A stretch of DNA of 64,000 nt from Allolobophora icterica (taxonomy: Eukaryota; Annelida; Clitellata; Crassiclitellata; Lumbricidae): positions 97,339,261 to 97,403,260 of the forward strand of contig OY744604.1 of assembly GCA_963556255.1 (NCBI GenBank). Reading direction: 5' to 3'. The first letter of the stretch is position 1; every line of letters starts with the position of its first letter. The notes under the pieces were generated by a model. That model had not been told where the DNA came from. It did not search any database and was given only the letters and a program-made list of their open reading frames with translations. Made by a program: the position numbers and the translations under genes. Positions 25,501 through 33,662 of the stretch are shown piece after piece.

Positions 25501-28500
25501 AACTCAAATACAAATAAAATATAAAAAGCTATTACGTGAACTCGCTGCAGAGCGAAAGATGACAAAACTTAGCGGAACAAACCGTACAGTTAAACTTTAC
25601 GAGCATCCTGAAAACCTCAAGGTGTGCAACCATTCCGAATGTTCGCATTTTTTAGGTTGTTGCTTCTAAGAACGAAAGAACTTCTTCCGAGCTCAGAGCT
25701 CATCAAGATTGCTCAGAACCTCGACCAATCCCTAGAAGACCGATTGGTCTCCGTCCTTGTCAGACAGAATCCTTCGGACCTCAACAACCTCTACATGGAG
25801 TGCTGTAAGCGTGAGGTCGCTTCGAAGCGCATACAGTCCCTCTTTGAGGACCAGCTGACCCAAGGACCCTCTCCAAACCAGGTCCTCTTCAAGGAAGGCG
25901 ACCTGGTGGAGGTCAGCTTCACCGGCAACATCCACTTCGAGGATAAGACACCGCGTTTGCTGAACTTCCATTCCAATCTTGCGCCTCCGAAGTTCTTTAG
26001 CGGAATTAAGGAGGTGGATGGATTTGCACAGAATGCCCTTGATCACTACAGAGGAACAATGCGACTGAGACTCGTCGAGAGACAGTACAAACCACCGGTC
26101 AAGTTCCTTGGCTCCACAGAGAGACAAAGACCAACTACTGCCACAACGGACAATGGATTCATCTGCGAATTTCCTATCATTCTCCCAAAGGTTTTTCTTA
26201 CAGTACAATTATAATTACCATCAAAGTCGATGTCTAATTAAGTAAGCATGTACGGTAAGAAGCAAGCAAGTTAGCAAGCAAGCAAAGAAGTAGACAAGAA
26301 GACATAATTCTAATGAAGTCAATTAAGTGTAATCCATAGCAAACCGTATTAGTTTTAACAATCTGACAGTAACATGTTTGGCTAACTGAGACTCTAATGT
26401 GAAGGAAGAAAACAAACCAGTTAATTAAGTCACATGCTTGGTTAAAGGAGACTCTAATATGAAGCTAAGGAACCAACCAGCAGCCAAAGTGTATAACATA
26501 AAATGACATAGTTATTCGAGTACGGATCTGATGACTAATGTTGATGCATACTTTAAGTAAATTTCACTATCAAATCTTACTTACCTTAATGTACTTGCCC
26601 GATACAAAACAACTGAAGTTGAAAAAAGCACACCCCGCAATACAACAGTTCGCTGATCAATTGTGAGTGGAGGAGTCAAACAATGGCCTTGCACTGTTGA
26701 CGTCTCAGAGGAGACTCAAATCCACGCCCTTCTTCGCTCTAACCAATCTGGTACCACGCCCTGTGTACAAAGTATCGTGGTAGTCTGGCCGCAGTTGTCC
26801 ATCATTCTGAGCAGGACGTCATGCAACATGATTGTGAAAATTCTTCTTTCTTTCCATCTATTTCGCCAGCGGCTCCTGACCGTTCCATCTGGATATTGAC
26901 CCGATCAGGAATTGGTTCTCGAGTGCCATCGGTTGATGCTTTGTGCTTTAGACACCATCGCCATAGAAGTTACTAATTAATAATAATAAATAGAGCGCCT
27001 CTGACAGAGGATTCTTGAAAGTATAAATGTGCATTGGCGATTCCTATTATTATTACATTACTTAACTACTGTCATTTGGATGCTATTAGAAGATTACGCC
27101 ATAATTAAGCCATTCATAACTTTTAAAAGTCGGAAATCTACTTATTTTGTAACTCTAAGCTACACGGCTGAACGACAATTTGAAATAGAAACTCATTAGT
27201 TAATTATTTTAATTAATGTTTTGTCTTTCTCAGCCACCGAAAGAAGTCAATCGCCCAAAGAAAATCCATCTGCCATTAGCAACGCAAGGTATAGTACTAC
27301 TAGGTATTACTAGGTAGTGCTAGGTATTACTAGGTAGTGCTATGTATTACTAGCTAGGTATTACTAGGTAGTGCTATGTATTACTAGGTAGTGCTAGGTA
27401 TTACTAGGTAGTGCTAGGTATTACTAGGTATTACTAGGTAGTGCTAGGTATTACTAGGTATTTCTAGGTACTGATAGGTCTTGAAAAAAGATTTGCTCGG
27501 TATTGCTAGGTGTTGCTAGGTTAACAGCGAATTGGTTATTATAATAATTTTTTTTTCTTCACGATGCATTTATTAGCTCTGCTGAAGCACAGAAATAGTA
27601 TAGGTTCACATTAAATAACATTAGACCAGGATAACATCACGTACTTATAACATTGCACAGCATAGCATTGCGCTTATAATATGCCTTAAATTGCACAACT
27701 TTAAAAGGCGTTACATAGAAATTTGAGAACGTTACGTGACTCTGAATGGCAATTTATAACGTTTCATAGCTTTATTTTGGAATGTCTTAACGTTACACGG
27801 CGATTTCATAACATTACAAGGTGTTGCATGGTAATTTAGCTTCATAACGCTACAAGGTGTTACATGGTAATTTAGCTTCATAGCGTAACAAGGTGTTACA
27901 TGGTAATTTAACTTCATAACGTTACAAGGTGTTACATGGTAATTTAGCTTCATAACGTTACAAGATGTTACATGGTAATTTAGCTTCATAACGTAACAAG
28001 GTGTTACATGGTAATTTAACTTCATAACGTTACAAGGTGTTACATGGTAATTTAGCTTCATAATGTTACAAGGTGTTACATGGTAATTTAGCTTCATAAG
28101 GTTATATGGCATTGCATCTCTGAATCGCGTTTGCACAGAGATTGTACATCATGCTACATTGGTTTGCATGTCTTTAAAACACCTTCGCTGACCATGTGAG
28201 ATAGAGTTGAATGGTCCATTTCTATTGAAGGTCCATTGACTGACGAATACTTAGACCACCTGTCAGAAGAACTGAGTGATGAGTGGAAGATGTTGGCCAC
28301 CAGACTGAAGTTCAGTCCAGCGTCTGTCCAACGCATCTCTGCAGACCATGCGCATCTGATGAACGTTGAGGCGACGCAGAGATCCGCTCGTCAGATGCTC
28401 AGCGAATGGTTCCGCAGCTCAAGCAAGGCCACCGACAAGGTAGGAATCAACCCCCGTCGACGACGGGGGATGAAGTGCATCCCCCGCCATCATAATCTTC

Positions 28501-29234
28501 ATCATCATCACCACTACCATCATCGTTATCATTATCAACATTATCAACAACATCATTATCATCATCAACACCTTAATCTTCAGCAACTTCATTATCACCG
28601 CCACCACTATCATCCTCATTATTAACATCATTAATACCATCATCAGCATTATCATCTAAATATTCAGCATGTTAATTATTATCATTGTCACCACCACCAC
28701 TAGTATCATCATCCTCACCATCATCATTATCATCGTCGTCGTCGTCAGTGGTCGTCAGCATCACTACAATCCTCCTCCTGCTCCTCGTTTTTGCCCGATA
28801 GCGCATTGGATAACATCTGGCGTAGAGTGCGAGAGGTACAGAGATCGAGTCCCATAGGTGGACATGCTTTGTAGGCTGCAATTTGCGCCGTGTATTGCAG
28901 GCTGTCTGTTCTGTTAGTAGTTAAGGTTTATCGCATAACATGTACATGTACAGCGCAGTGCGTTTGCAGGCGCTTAATTAAAGAATAAATATTATTATTA
29001 TTATTATTATTATTATTATCATCATCACTGTAACCTCCATTATTAATCATTGTCAGCATCATCATCACAATCACCTTAACTGCTAACACCATAAACATAA
29101 TAATTAGCACCATTTATAAGAACAATACGAGATGACAGAAGTCATCATCGCATTCAATATAGATATAGGTCTATAATGAACACTGAATTCAATATAATAT
29201 ACTCACATTGAATATTGAGTCCAGTGTAGGCCCT

Positions 29235-29265
<31 letters not shown>

Positions 29266-31383
29266 CATATATAATATATATATATATATATTACATGTCT
29301 GTGTGTCAATGCTGTTGTCCACGTGCAATCATCGGCTGAAGGCTGAGAAATTGGAGTGGGCTCTCGAATCGGTTGGAAGAACAGACCTCGCTGAGGAACT
29401 CGACACAATGAACCGGAAGTACAAAGAGGAGTCGGAAAGGAAACAGAACGGTATGAAACACTTTGTTTCTTTTCATATCAAAGTGTTCATACACTTAAGC
29501 GTTTCATCGCTTTAAAACTCTTATCTACTTCTCGTATTTTCTGGCTAAGACAACCTTTCACCCTCAACTGTGAACATACCTCTTCCAGTCTATCAATGGA
29601 TTGTTAATGTATTTGTAATAACGACAACTTAATTTGCGTCGTCGGGTGCAAGCTACTTCTAGGATGCTTCACAATGTCAACTGTCAACGCAAATGCTTAG
29701 AGTTACATAATAAGTAGATTTTCTACTATAACTAAAATTATGAATGGCTTAATTATGGCTTAATCTTCCAATAGCAATATTTCCTGTTCTTCTGTTTGAA
29801 ATTGCACGTTTGAATATTATTCTAAGGAAATATATCGAAATTATGTTATACTGTATGTTCCATTGTATACTGCTACAATGAGGACATTTCCAGTGATGGG
29901 CACTAAACTATTTTTTTTAGTTAAACTAAAACTATTTTCCAACTTAAAAAAATAGTTTAACTAAAGTTGGCAACTGATTTTAGAAATTAGTTAACTAAAC
30001 TAAAAAAAGTAGTTAAACTTTTTCCAACTTTTTTCCAACTTTTTACGACAAACATTTTCACAATAAAAGACGTTAAGTGAACTGTAATAATGCAGAGCGT
30101 CAATGACAATTTCACCTTCAAACTATGCAATGTGTACTGTTCTGGCATATAGTTACATGTGTACTGTAAGTAGTGTATGAATTTGAAAACACAGGCTGTT
30201 AATGCTAAAACCATGCAGTGTTAAAATGTTTTTTTGCTGACAGTGTTCAATGTTCATTGTGGAAAAATAGTTGCATATTGCTGATTTTTTTAGTTAAACT
30301 TTTTAGTTAGCAACTAAAATTTTTTAGTTAAACTATGGTTTTAACTAAACTATTTTTTTAGTTAAACTTCTTCCTTAACTAAATTTTTTTAGTTAAACTA
30401 AAAGTTAGCAACTTTTTAGTTAACTATTGCCCATCACTGGACATTTCGAACTGTGAGTATGGTATACGCTGTAGCTGTTGCGTCTTTCTGTAGACGCCCA
30501 CTTGATGAAATGTATCAAGGCTTATTCGGACAGCCAGGCGGCCGTTGACGAGTGGAGGTCGGTCGGTCTGGCGTTGGGTCTCAGGAACGAGGACCTGGAG
30601 GCGATCAGTCGTTCTCAGGCCGAAGGAATCCGCGAACAGGCAAGGACGATGATGATGAGATGGATGGATGTTCGAGGAGAAAAGGCGACGAAGGATTCGC
30701 TCATCAGATGCCTCAAGAAACTCAACCTCAACGAGGCTGTCGGTAGGTGTTGCGTGTGTTTATGCATGTGTGTATCTACATGTATGTGTGTGAATTAAAC
30801 TGCGAAGCTCAACGAATACTCGTAGGAGTAATCCAATCCAGGCTGTTCCTATAATTTATAGAGCGCTTTCATAATGATGCACTAGGTCCCAATCGATGAT
30901 AGTCCAAAAGAAAGCTGGCTAACCCTGTCTAGGTAGAATGCGTTTTAATAACGAAGGCTAGTTGACTCTGTCGAAATCAAAGTCATTTTACTAGCATTTG
31001 TTAGCTAAGCATGTTTAAGTCACCTCCCTTCATTAAAGAGGAGGATTAGGACTCTGAAACAAAAGTGTCTAAAGTATCTAATGAACGGGAAGATGCAAAG
31101 GATACAGAAGAGTGATGAAATTCAGAAGCACAGAATATCCCACTTACGAAGTGCAATGGCTTACTTACTCTGTGTAGGAAGAGATCCAGAAAGTATTGTT
31201 GCACGTATAGAGGTAAAGGATGAGCATTCCACAGGGAGGGCCCTATGTTGGCAAAAGATCTAGTTTGATCCAGAGTGGTCCTGGCACGTGGAACAAAGAG
31301 AACATGTCGGTCACAAGAACGGAGAGGTCGGTGAGAAGCTGCAGAAAGAGGGGTGGATGTGTTTCCTGAGATATTTGGGAGCA

Positions 31384-31478
<95 letters not shown>

Positions 31479-32266
31479 TAATAAAATAATAATAATAATA
31501 AATAATAATAATAATGACAACAACACTTTGAGATATTAAAATTTTTAATAAGTTGCTAACTGATGTGAGCAAATTATTGCTAACTAATGTGAGTGATAAC
31601 ATCTACTTATGCTTTCGACAGGGTTTGGAAATATTAAATGGAAGTTTCTGTTTGCCATAAAAAATAATAACAATAATACTTTTACTTACAAGTGTAGCTG
31701 CTGTTAAACAACGCTATGACTAAACAAAGATGATTAGCTTTGACCTTCTACTTTATCTGGACTTGGGACTGACACTGTTTCAAGCTTCACCGTTCCTATG
31801 TTATCCATACAATCAGCCTCCTTCCCATTTTCTTAATCTAAACACAACTCACTGTAACAGCTCCTCCATATCCTTCAATCAGAGGCGTCTATCCCCCCTA
31901 AGTCATTGGAGCAACGCCCTTTTCCACCTCTTCTTCCCCCTCCCCGTTCCTTCCCCTCCCTAAAGTGGTGGAACACACACTGACAGATCTCCCTTCCCCT
32001 ATTTCTTGGATGGAGCATTTGCTCCAAGGTTTCTATGGTGTAGACGCCCCTGCCTTCAATCGCTTGATCTACTTGCAAATCGATCTTGTTATTCACACGC
32101 TAACTTTGGACAATCCCTTCTGACTTGACGCGTCACTTGTGAATAATCTGGTGTTCAGCGCTTAGCGCTTAAAGCCACCATTTGGAAGCTTTCGTGTTCA
32201 CGATTACGGTTTTAATTTAGGGATTGATTATCTTTTTCTTCAGGAAAAGTGAAGATGGTCGCATAG
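17065..32266 (+). CDS. Coiled coil-ZU5-ZU5-UPA-Death-Death protein (PIDD1-like), 14 exons
   Basis: Assembled by me from splice sites: 14 exons, all junctions in phase, about 3213 nt and 1070 residues ending in TAG at 32264-32266. Domain order: charged coiled coils (about 15-345), ZU5 number 1 (about 350-500), ZU5 number 2 (about 500-677), UPA (about 690-830), Death domain 1 (875-970) and Death domain 2 (981-1066). This matches PIDD1 (ZU5-ZU5-UPA-Death, an adaptor for caspase-2 and NF-kB complexes) except that PIDD1 has leucine-rich repeats at its N-terminus and one Death domain. The start is the first Met after an in-frame TAG at 17011. His497-Leu-Ser499 sits where PIDD1 has its first HFS autocleavage site; the second site reads Asn674-Leu-Ala676. 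Likely cytoplasmic, with no signal peptide or membrane segment. Several donors are weak (GTCTCC, GTCTCT, GTTTTT), so some boundaries may shift. Confidence 0.8.
17581..17694. repeat. (TTAC)n microsatellite in intron 1
   Basis: About 28 tetranucleotide units, nearly pure. It follows a tandem duplication of the exon 1 donor region (see findings). Confidence 0.97.
18071..18249 (+). CDS. Exon 2: coiled-coil region
   Basis: Codes residues 123-182. The acceptor is tttgtcgtag and the donor CAG|GTACGT. The segment contains EFESIIKEMQEMRDFAQQL and is predicted helical. It joins exon 1 in phase 1 and ends in phase 0. Confidence 0.75.
18330..18640. repeat. Diverged minisatellite and AATT-rich tract in intron 2
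   Basis: Units around ggaaataaggtcattcaa recur between 18340 and 18500; one resembles the end of exon 2 and its donor. They are followed by (AATT)n and (AATG)n tracts at 18535-18630. Confidence 0.75.
18737..19239 (+). CDS. Exon 3: Glu/Arg/Lys-rich coiled coil
   Basis: Codes residues 183-349, almost entirely Glu, Arg and Lys with short EEE(R/K)(R/K) units, as in long single alpha-helices or coiled coils. The purine tract gives shadow frames on both strands. It ends with a Trp-containing DPRNWTNVL that leads into the first ZU5 domain. The donor is GT|GTAAGT and the acceptor ctttag. In place of PIDD1's leucine-rich repeats it could be a spacer or oligomerisation stalk. Confidence 0.78.
19755..19988 (+). 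mobile_element. tRNA-derived SINE with (GAC/GAT)n tail
   Basis: Box A-like tagccgaatggtaagtgcgc (19770-19789) and box B-like gagttagaacctc (19812-19824) are spaced as in a tRNA. A body with ccttgagcaagtccttcact follows, then a GAC/GAT repeat tail (19924-19988). The tail runs up to the acceptor AG of exon 4. Confidence 0.75.
19993..20230 (+). CDS. Exon 4: ZU5 domain 1, first half
   Basis: Codes residues 350-429. It contains GIACVIRVPDDVTL and the ZU5-type LLEENEELVSNTVNI, comparable to the conserved L-x-(E/D)-x-E-x-L-V-S-x-V-V stretch. The acceptor AG (19991-19992) directly follows a GAT repeat without a pyrimidine tract, but the phase (2) fits exon 3. The donor is CCG|GTCAGT. Confidence 0.72.
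20480..20560 (+). repeat. Dispersed repeat copy (GATGATTA family)
   Basis: Contains acaaagatgattaccgtcg and cctcctgttaccaggctta; matches the copies at 4715, 31710 and 45640. Confidence 0.6.
20703..20785. repeat. Inverted repeat (hairpin) next to LINE insertion
   Basis: Arms of about 40 bp (20703-20742 and 20746-20785), beginning ttcgacacctttta and ending taaaggtgtcgaa, nearly complementary. It lies 14 bp before the truncated 5' end of the LINE in intron 4. Confidence 0.85.
20799..21935 (+). mobile_element. 5'-truncated LINE in intron 4
   Basis: An open frame of about 358 codons with GLPQGSVLGPLLY, the catalytic YADD (about 21000), SRLDYC and AFSVAGPMTWNGLP, ending near 21875. It is followed by gaaggggcgctataaaaaac and a (TAATAA) tail. 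It starts within the RT domain, so it is 5'-truncated and dead, but its frame is intact, which suggests a young insertion. It is GC-richer than the surrounding intron. It is in the sense orientation of the host gene. Confidence 0.9.
22196..22357 (+). CDS. Exon 5: ZU5 domain 1, second half
   Basis: Codes residues 430-483, including LWMAIPFSSASKTRETVIKI and a Trp that fits the ZU5 core. The acceptor is gtctgaacag. The donor is unclear: AAG|GTCTCC at 22357, or ATC|GTAGTT 18 bp later; both keep phase 0 and differ by six residues (VSVRLI). Confidence 0.68.
22440..22810. repeat. (ATC)n-rich microsatellite region
   Basis: Pure (CAT)n at 22494-22535, then diffuse ATC/ATT repeats up to about 22810, all in intron 5. 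Confidence 0.9.
22938..23141 (+). CDS. Exon 6: end of ZU5-1, start of ZU5-2
   Basis: Codes residues 484-551. His497-Leu498-Ser499 in ELRHLSS matches the position of the PIDD1 HFS site between the two ZU5 domains. The second ZU5 then begins with GGQLRSTVDQRIAVTVP, the typical Gly...S...V-x-V-P strand pair. The acceptor is gtgcgcag and the donor CAG|GTCTCT (weak). Confidence 0.75.
23460..23530 (-). mobile_element. LINE 3'-terminal fragment
   Basis: On the minus strand: cctcttgaagaggcgcaata, then taaatgtccta and an (AATG)n tail. This is the same 3' terminus (ttgaaggggcgctatataaa) seen on the LINEs at 21900 and 62090, reduced to its last few dozen bases. Confidence 0.6.
24093..24339 (+). CDS. 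Exon 7: ZU5 domain 2, continued
   Basis: Codes residues 552-633 plus one base. It has a ZU5-like segment (LLGTSPVVLLQCQAQPQKPLS) followed by a Ser/Arg-rich linker (GSGRRSRPKTS...RPSRG) that is probably disordered. The acceptor is ggtccag and the donor G|GTAATA. Confidence 0.75.
24522..24892 (+). repeat. 15-bp minisatellite (TGGTAAGGTAAAGTC)n in intron 7
   Basis: About 24 units of 15 bp; a minority carry TATGG for TAAGG. It lies 185 bp past the exon 7 donor, and each unit has a donor-like GGTAAGG or GGTAAAG. The repeats yield false long frames on both strands. Confidence 0.98.
25125..25257 (+). CDS. Exon 8: end of ZU5 domain 2
   Basis: Codes residues 634-677. It ends FEMANLAE, aligned with the F-x-V-x-H-F-S strand that ends PIDD1's second ZU5, so the autocleavage residues are replaced by Asn-Leu-Ala. 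The acceptor is gttttgtag; the donor AAAG|GTAATC is in phase 2. Confidence 0.75.
25656..26190 (+). CDS. Exon 9: UPA domain
   Basis: Codes residues 678-856. After a helical stretch (LPSSELIKIAQNLDQSLEDR) it has VSFTGNIHFEDKTPRLLNF and YRGTMRLRL, like the UPA fold shared by UNC5, PIDD1 and ankyrin. In UNC5 and PIDD1 the UPA packs on the ZU5 and Death domains. The GC content is higher than in the introns. The acceptor is catttttttag. The donor AAG|GTTTTT is weak; reading through gives seven more residues and a TAA, which would make a protein without Death domains. Confidence 0.8.
26880..27015 (+). mobile_element. LINE 3'-end fragment in intron 9
   Basis: Contains gccatcggttgatgctttgt and tagaagttactaattaataa. 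It corresponds, reverse-complemented, to the 3' end of the LINE at 880-1000, so it is a 5'-truncated copy of the same family in plus orientation. Confidence 0.7.
27234..27288 (+). CDS. Exon 10: linker to Death domains
   Basis: An 18-codon exon (residues 857-874, Pro/Lys-rich PPKEVNRPKKIHL). Acceptor tctttctcag; donor G|GTATAG. Phase fits both sides, but its small size makes it less certain. Confidence 0.6.
27295..27520 (+). repeat. Minisatellite (AGGTATTACTAGGTAGTGCT)n in intron 10
   Basis: Decamer-based repeat alternating aggtattact and aggtagtgct. It starts a few bases past the exon 10 donor, whose own sequence (aggtatagta) resembles a unit. Confidence 0.93.
27790..28110. repeat. 36-bp minisatellite in intron 10
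   Basis: About eight units of 36 bp built on ttacatggtaatttagcttc. On the minus strand each unit reads as a 12-residue repeat (MKLNYHVTPCNV), because 36 is a multiple of three; I regard that as non-coding. Confidence 0.95.
28231..28439 (+). CDS. Exon 11: Death domain 1, helices 1-5
   Basis: Codes residues 875-944. It has LTDEYLDHLSEEL (helix 1), DEWKMLATRLKFSPASVQRI (helices 2-3) and ARQMLSEWFRSS (helix 5 with the conserved Trp). Acceptor tctattgaag, donor AAG|GTAGGA. Confidence 0.85.
28490..28760. repeat. (CAT/ATC)n-rich tract in intron 11
   Basis: Diffuse ATC/ATT/CAC repeats giving His-rich false frames. It starts 50 bp past the exon 11 donor. Confidence 0.85.
28793..29025 (+). mobile_element. 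tRNA-derived SINE with (ATT)n tail
   Basis: Box A-like gatagcgcattggataac and box B-like gatcgagtccc (28846-28856) are followed by a body ending gcgcttaattaaagaataaa and (ATT)n at 28987-29020. It lies in intron 11, sense orientation. Confidence 0.75.
29232..29292. repeat. (TA)n microsatellite
   Basis: AT dinucleotide tract about 50 bp upstream of the exon 12 acceptor. Confidence 0.95.
29342..29450 (+). CDS. Exon 12: Death domain 1, helix 6
   Basis: Codes residues 945-980. AEKLEWALESVGRTDLAEEL is a textbook last Death-domain helix. It is followed by a charged spacer (RKYKEESERKQN). The donor G|GTATGA is part of a hairpin (29451-29492). Confidence 0.85.
29891..30439. mobile_element. hAT MITE in intron 12
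   Basis: A 549-bp element with ends CAGTGATGGGC...GCCCATCACTG and a perfect 8-bp duplication GACATTTC (29883-29890, 30440-30447). TTTTTTAGTTAAACT subterminal repeats are present in both orientations. The end sequence is close to that of the outer hAT at 9263. It ends 54 bp before exon 13. Confidence 0.94.
30494..30742 (+). CDS. Exon 13: Death domain 2
   Basis: Codes residues 981-1063, a full second Death domain in one exon: WRSVGLALGLRNEDLEAI (helices 2-3), IREQARTMMMRWMDVRG (helices 4-5) and LIRCLKKLNLNEAV (helix 6). Conserved Trp in helices 2 and 5. Acceptor cgtctttctgtag; donor CG|GTAGGT, phase 1. Confidence 0.87.
31050..31385 (-). mobile_element. LINE C-terminal fragment in intron 13
   Basis: On the minus strand this reads, across frame breaks, RHVLFVPRARTTLD and SFANIGPSLWNAHP, the usual C-terminal LINE block. 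It abuts an (AAT)n tract. Confidence 0.6.
31386..31515. repeat. (AAT)n microsatellite
   Basis: About 40 trinucleotide units, nearly pure, in intron 13. Confidence 0.97.
31710..31790 (+). repeat. Dispersed repeat copy (GATGATTA family)
   Basis: Contains aacaaagatgattagcttt and tatctggacttgggactgac; matches the copies at 4715, 20480 and 45640. Confidence 0.6.
32244..32266 (+). CDS. Exon 14: terminal exon
   Basis: Acceptor tttttcttcag is followed by a split Gly codon, then KVKMVA and TAG at 32264-32266. Phase 1 fits exon 13. An AATAAA at 32500-32505 is a possible polyadenylation signal. Confidence 0.68.
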
Positions 32267-32499
32267 GAAGAACTTGCATACATTATCCAAACTGTATAAG
32301 AAGATACGGGATATATACGTTATCGATCTGGAAGCTTGATTCTCTGTGTCATCCGAGAGAATTGCGCAGCCTGGTCTAATAAGTCTTAAGTATTTATTTG
32401 ATTTTTCAAGCATGAATTGTAGACTAATTTATAAACGATATTTTTATTATTTGTGACAAATTTATTTCTTCACAAAGCCAAGAAACGCGTAAACAGACT

Positions 32500-32505
32500 A
32501 ATAAA
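32500..32505 (+). terminator. Candidate polyadenylation signal
   Basis: AATAAA about 235 bp past the stop codon of the Death-domain gene. It is the first canonical hexamer I see downstream; in A/T-rich DNA it could be chance. Confidence 0.35.
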
Positions 32506-32659
32506 TTGACTTTTCGGTTAACTGTAGGCCTATGTAGGCTACTCCACAAACAGGAAGGCAAATTACCGCCGACAGTCTTAATGAACACTACTGCAAAACA
32601 TCCACTGACCAGCAGTATGTACGACCAGCTGTAAAAACAACAAGAAGTCACTAACTGAA

Positions 32660-33170
32660 TCTTATATATTCCTCAGCAATGGAAGGAGAATAAAATCACT
32701 CCTATCCCAAAGACCCCAGCCTCGTGACAGAAGAAGATTACCGCCCAATATTATTACACCACCATTATGTAAAATGTTGGAAAAATTTGTGGTGCAAATT
32801 TACCATTATCAAATCCTTACCAACCCTAAGTAAAATAGTCTATTCAGACCAATATGCCTTCATGCCATCTGGGTCATCTCGGCGGTGTTGATAGCAATAA
32901 CCCATCATTTATTAGAAACAGTTAAATGCGAGCGTTACGCACGCATGGTATCGCTAGATTTTCCAAGGCATTTGACACTGTAAGGCATAATTACCTTGCC
33001 GAGTAGTTAGTCTCCATGTTAATTCCTGATTTTGTATACAATTGGGTGCTCTCCTTGCTTTTTAATCGAGTCCATTGTACTAAGTTTTGTGGCATCATTT
33101 CTCCGTATGAATGTATCCATGTTAGCATTATACAGGGGTCAGGACTTGGGCCAATCCAATTTTAGTCCAG
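32660..33170 (+). pseudogene. Ancient LINE reverse transcriptase remnant
   Basis: Read across many frame breaks, it keeps WKENKITPIPKT, FSKAFDTVRH, PDFVYNW and SIIQGSGLGP, which are RT palm motifs in the right order. It is much older than the LINE at 20799. Confidence 0.7.
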
Positions 33171-33219
33171 AAATGGTGGTCAAAAAGTAGATTCAAGTCT
33201 TTATACTAAGGTGATCATT

Positions 33220-33420
33220 GTGTAGGAACCTTGAGAGAGTCCTTCACTTGCTTCAGTTCGTCAACACCATCGGTGTTGTCGGAGGAACCATCCAATTAGC
33301 CGTGTTGTCAAGACCTTTAACCTTAAACCAAGACTTTGAAGCTCAAGACCAAGACCAAGACGTTAAACCTCAAGACCAAGACCAATACGTTGGAACCCAA
33401 GACTAAGACCGAGACCAAGA
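33220..33420. repeat. SINE tail fragment plus (AAGACC)n tract
   Basis: 33220-33300 carries accttgagagagtccttcac, as in the SINE at 19755. 33336-33420 is an imperfect hexamer repeat of caagac/ccaaga. Confidence 0.6.
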
Positions 33421-33662
33421 CCCCAAAAATCACAATCATAGCCAGACTGCTGATCCTTACTAAAAAATTGTCAGGTCGGATTACTCTCTATTTTAATGAA
33501 AACATGAGTATTTTATTTTATTCAAGAAAACAACTCTAAATGCAGACTGCAGAGAATTCTGAATTCGTATTTAAAAAAGTTCTTCTTGCGAAATGTTATT
33601 CCAAATGCCTGTTGCATTTTATAAAAATTACTTCGCTCAGAATTTTCTGACCACGATGTGAC

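Noticed and set aside
25732..26208. 158-codon frame on the minus strand opposite the UPA exon
   Set aside because: Antisense shadow of a GC-richer coding exon; no family features.
27732..28136. 134-codon frame with a 12-residue MKLNYHVTPCNV repeat
   Set aside because: The 36-bp minisatellite is a multiple of three, so the open frame is expected without selection.
28793..28870. Functional tRNA gene
   Set aside because: Boxes A and B are present but no cloverleaf can be closed and an (ATT)n tail follows, as in a SINE.
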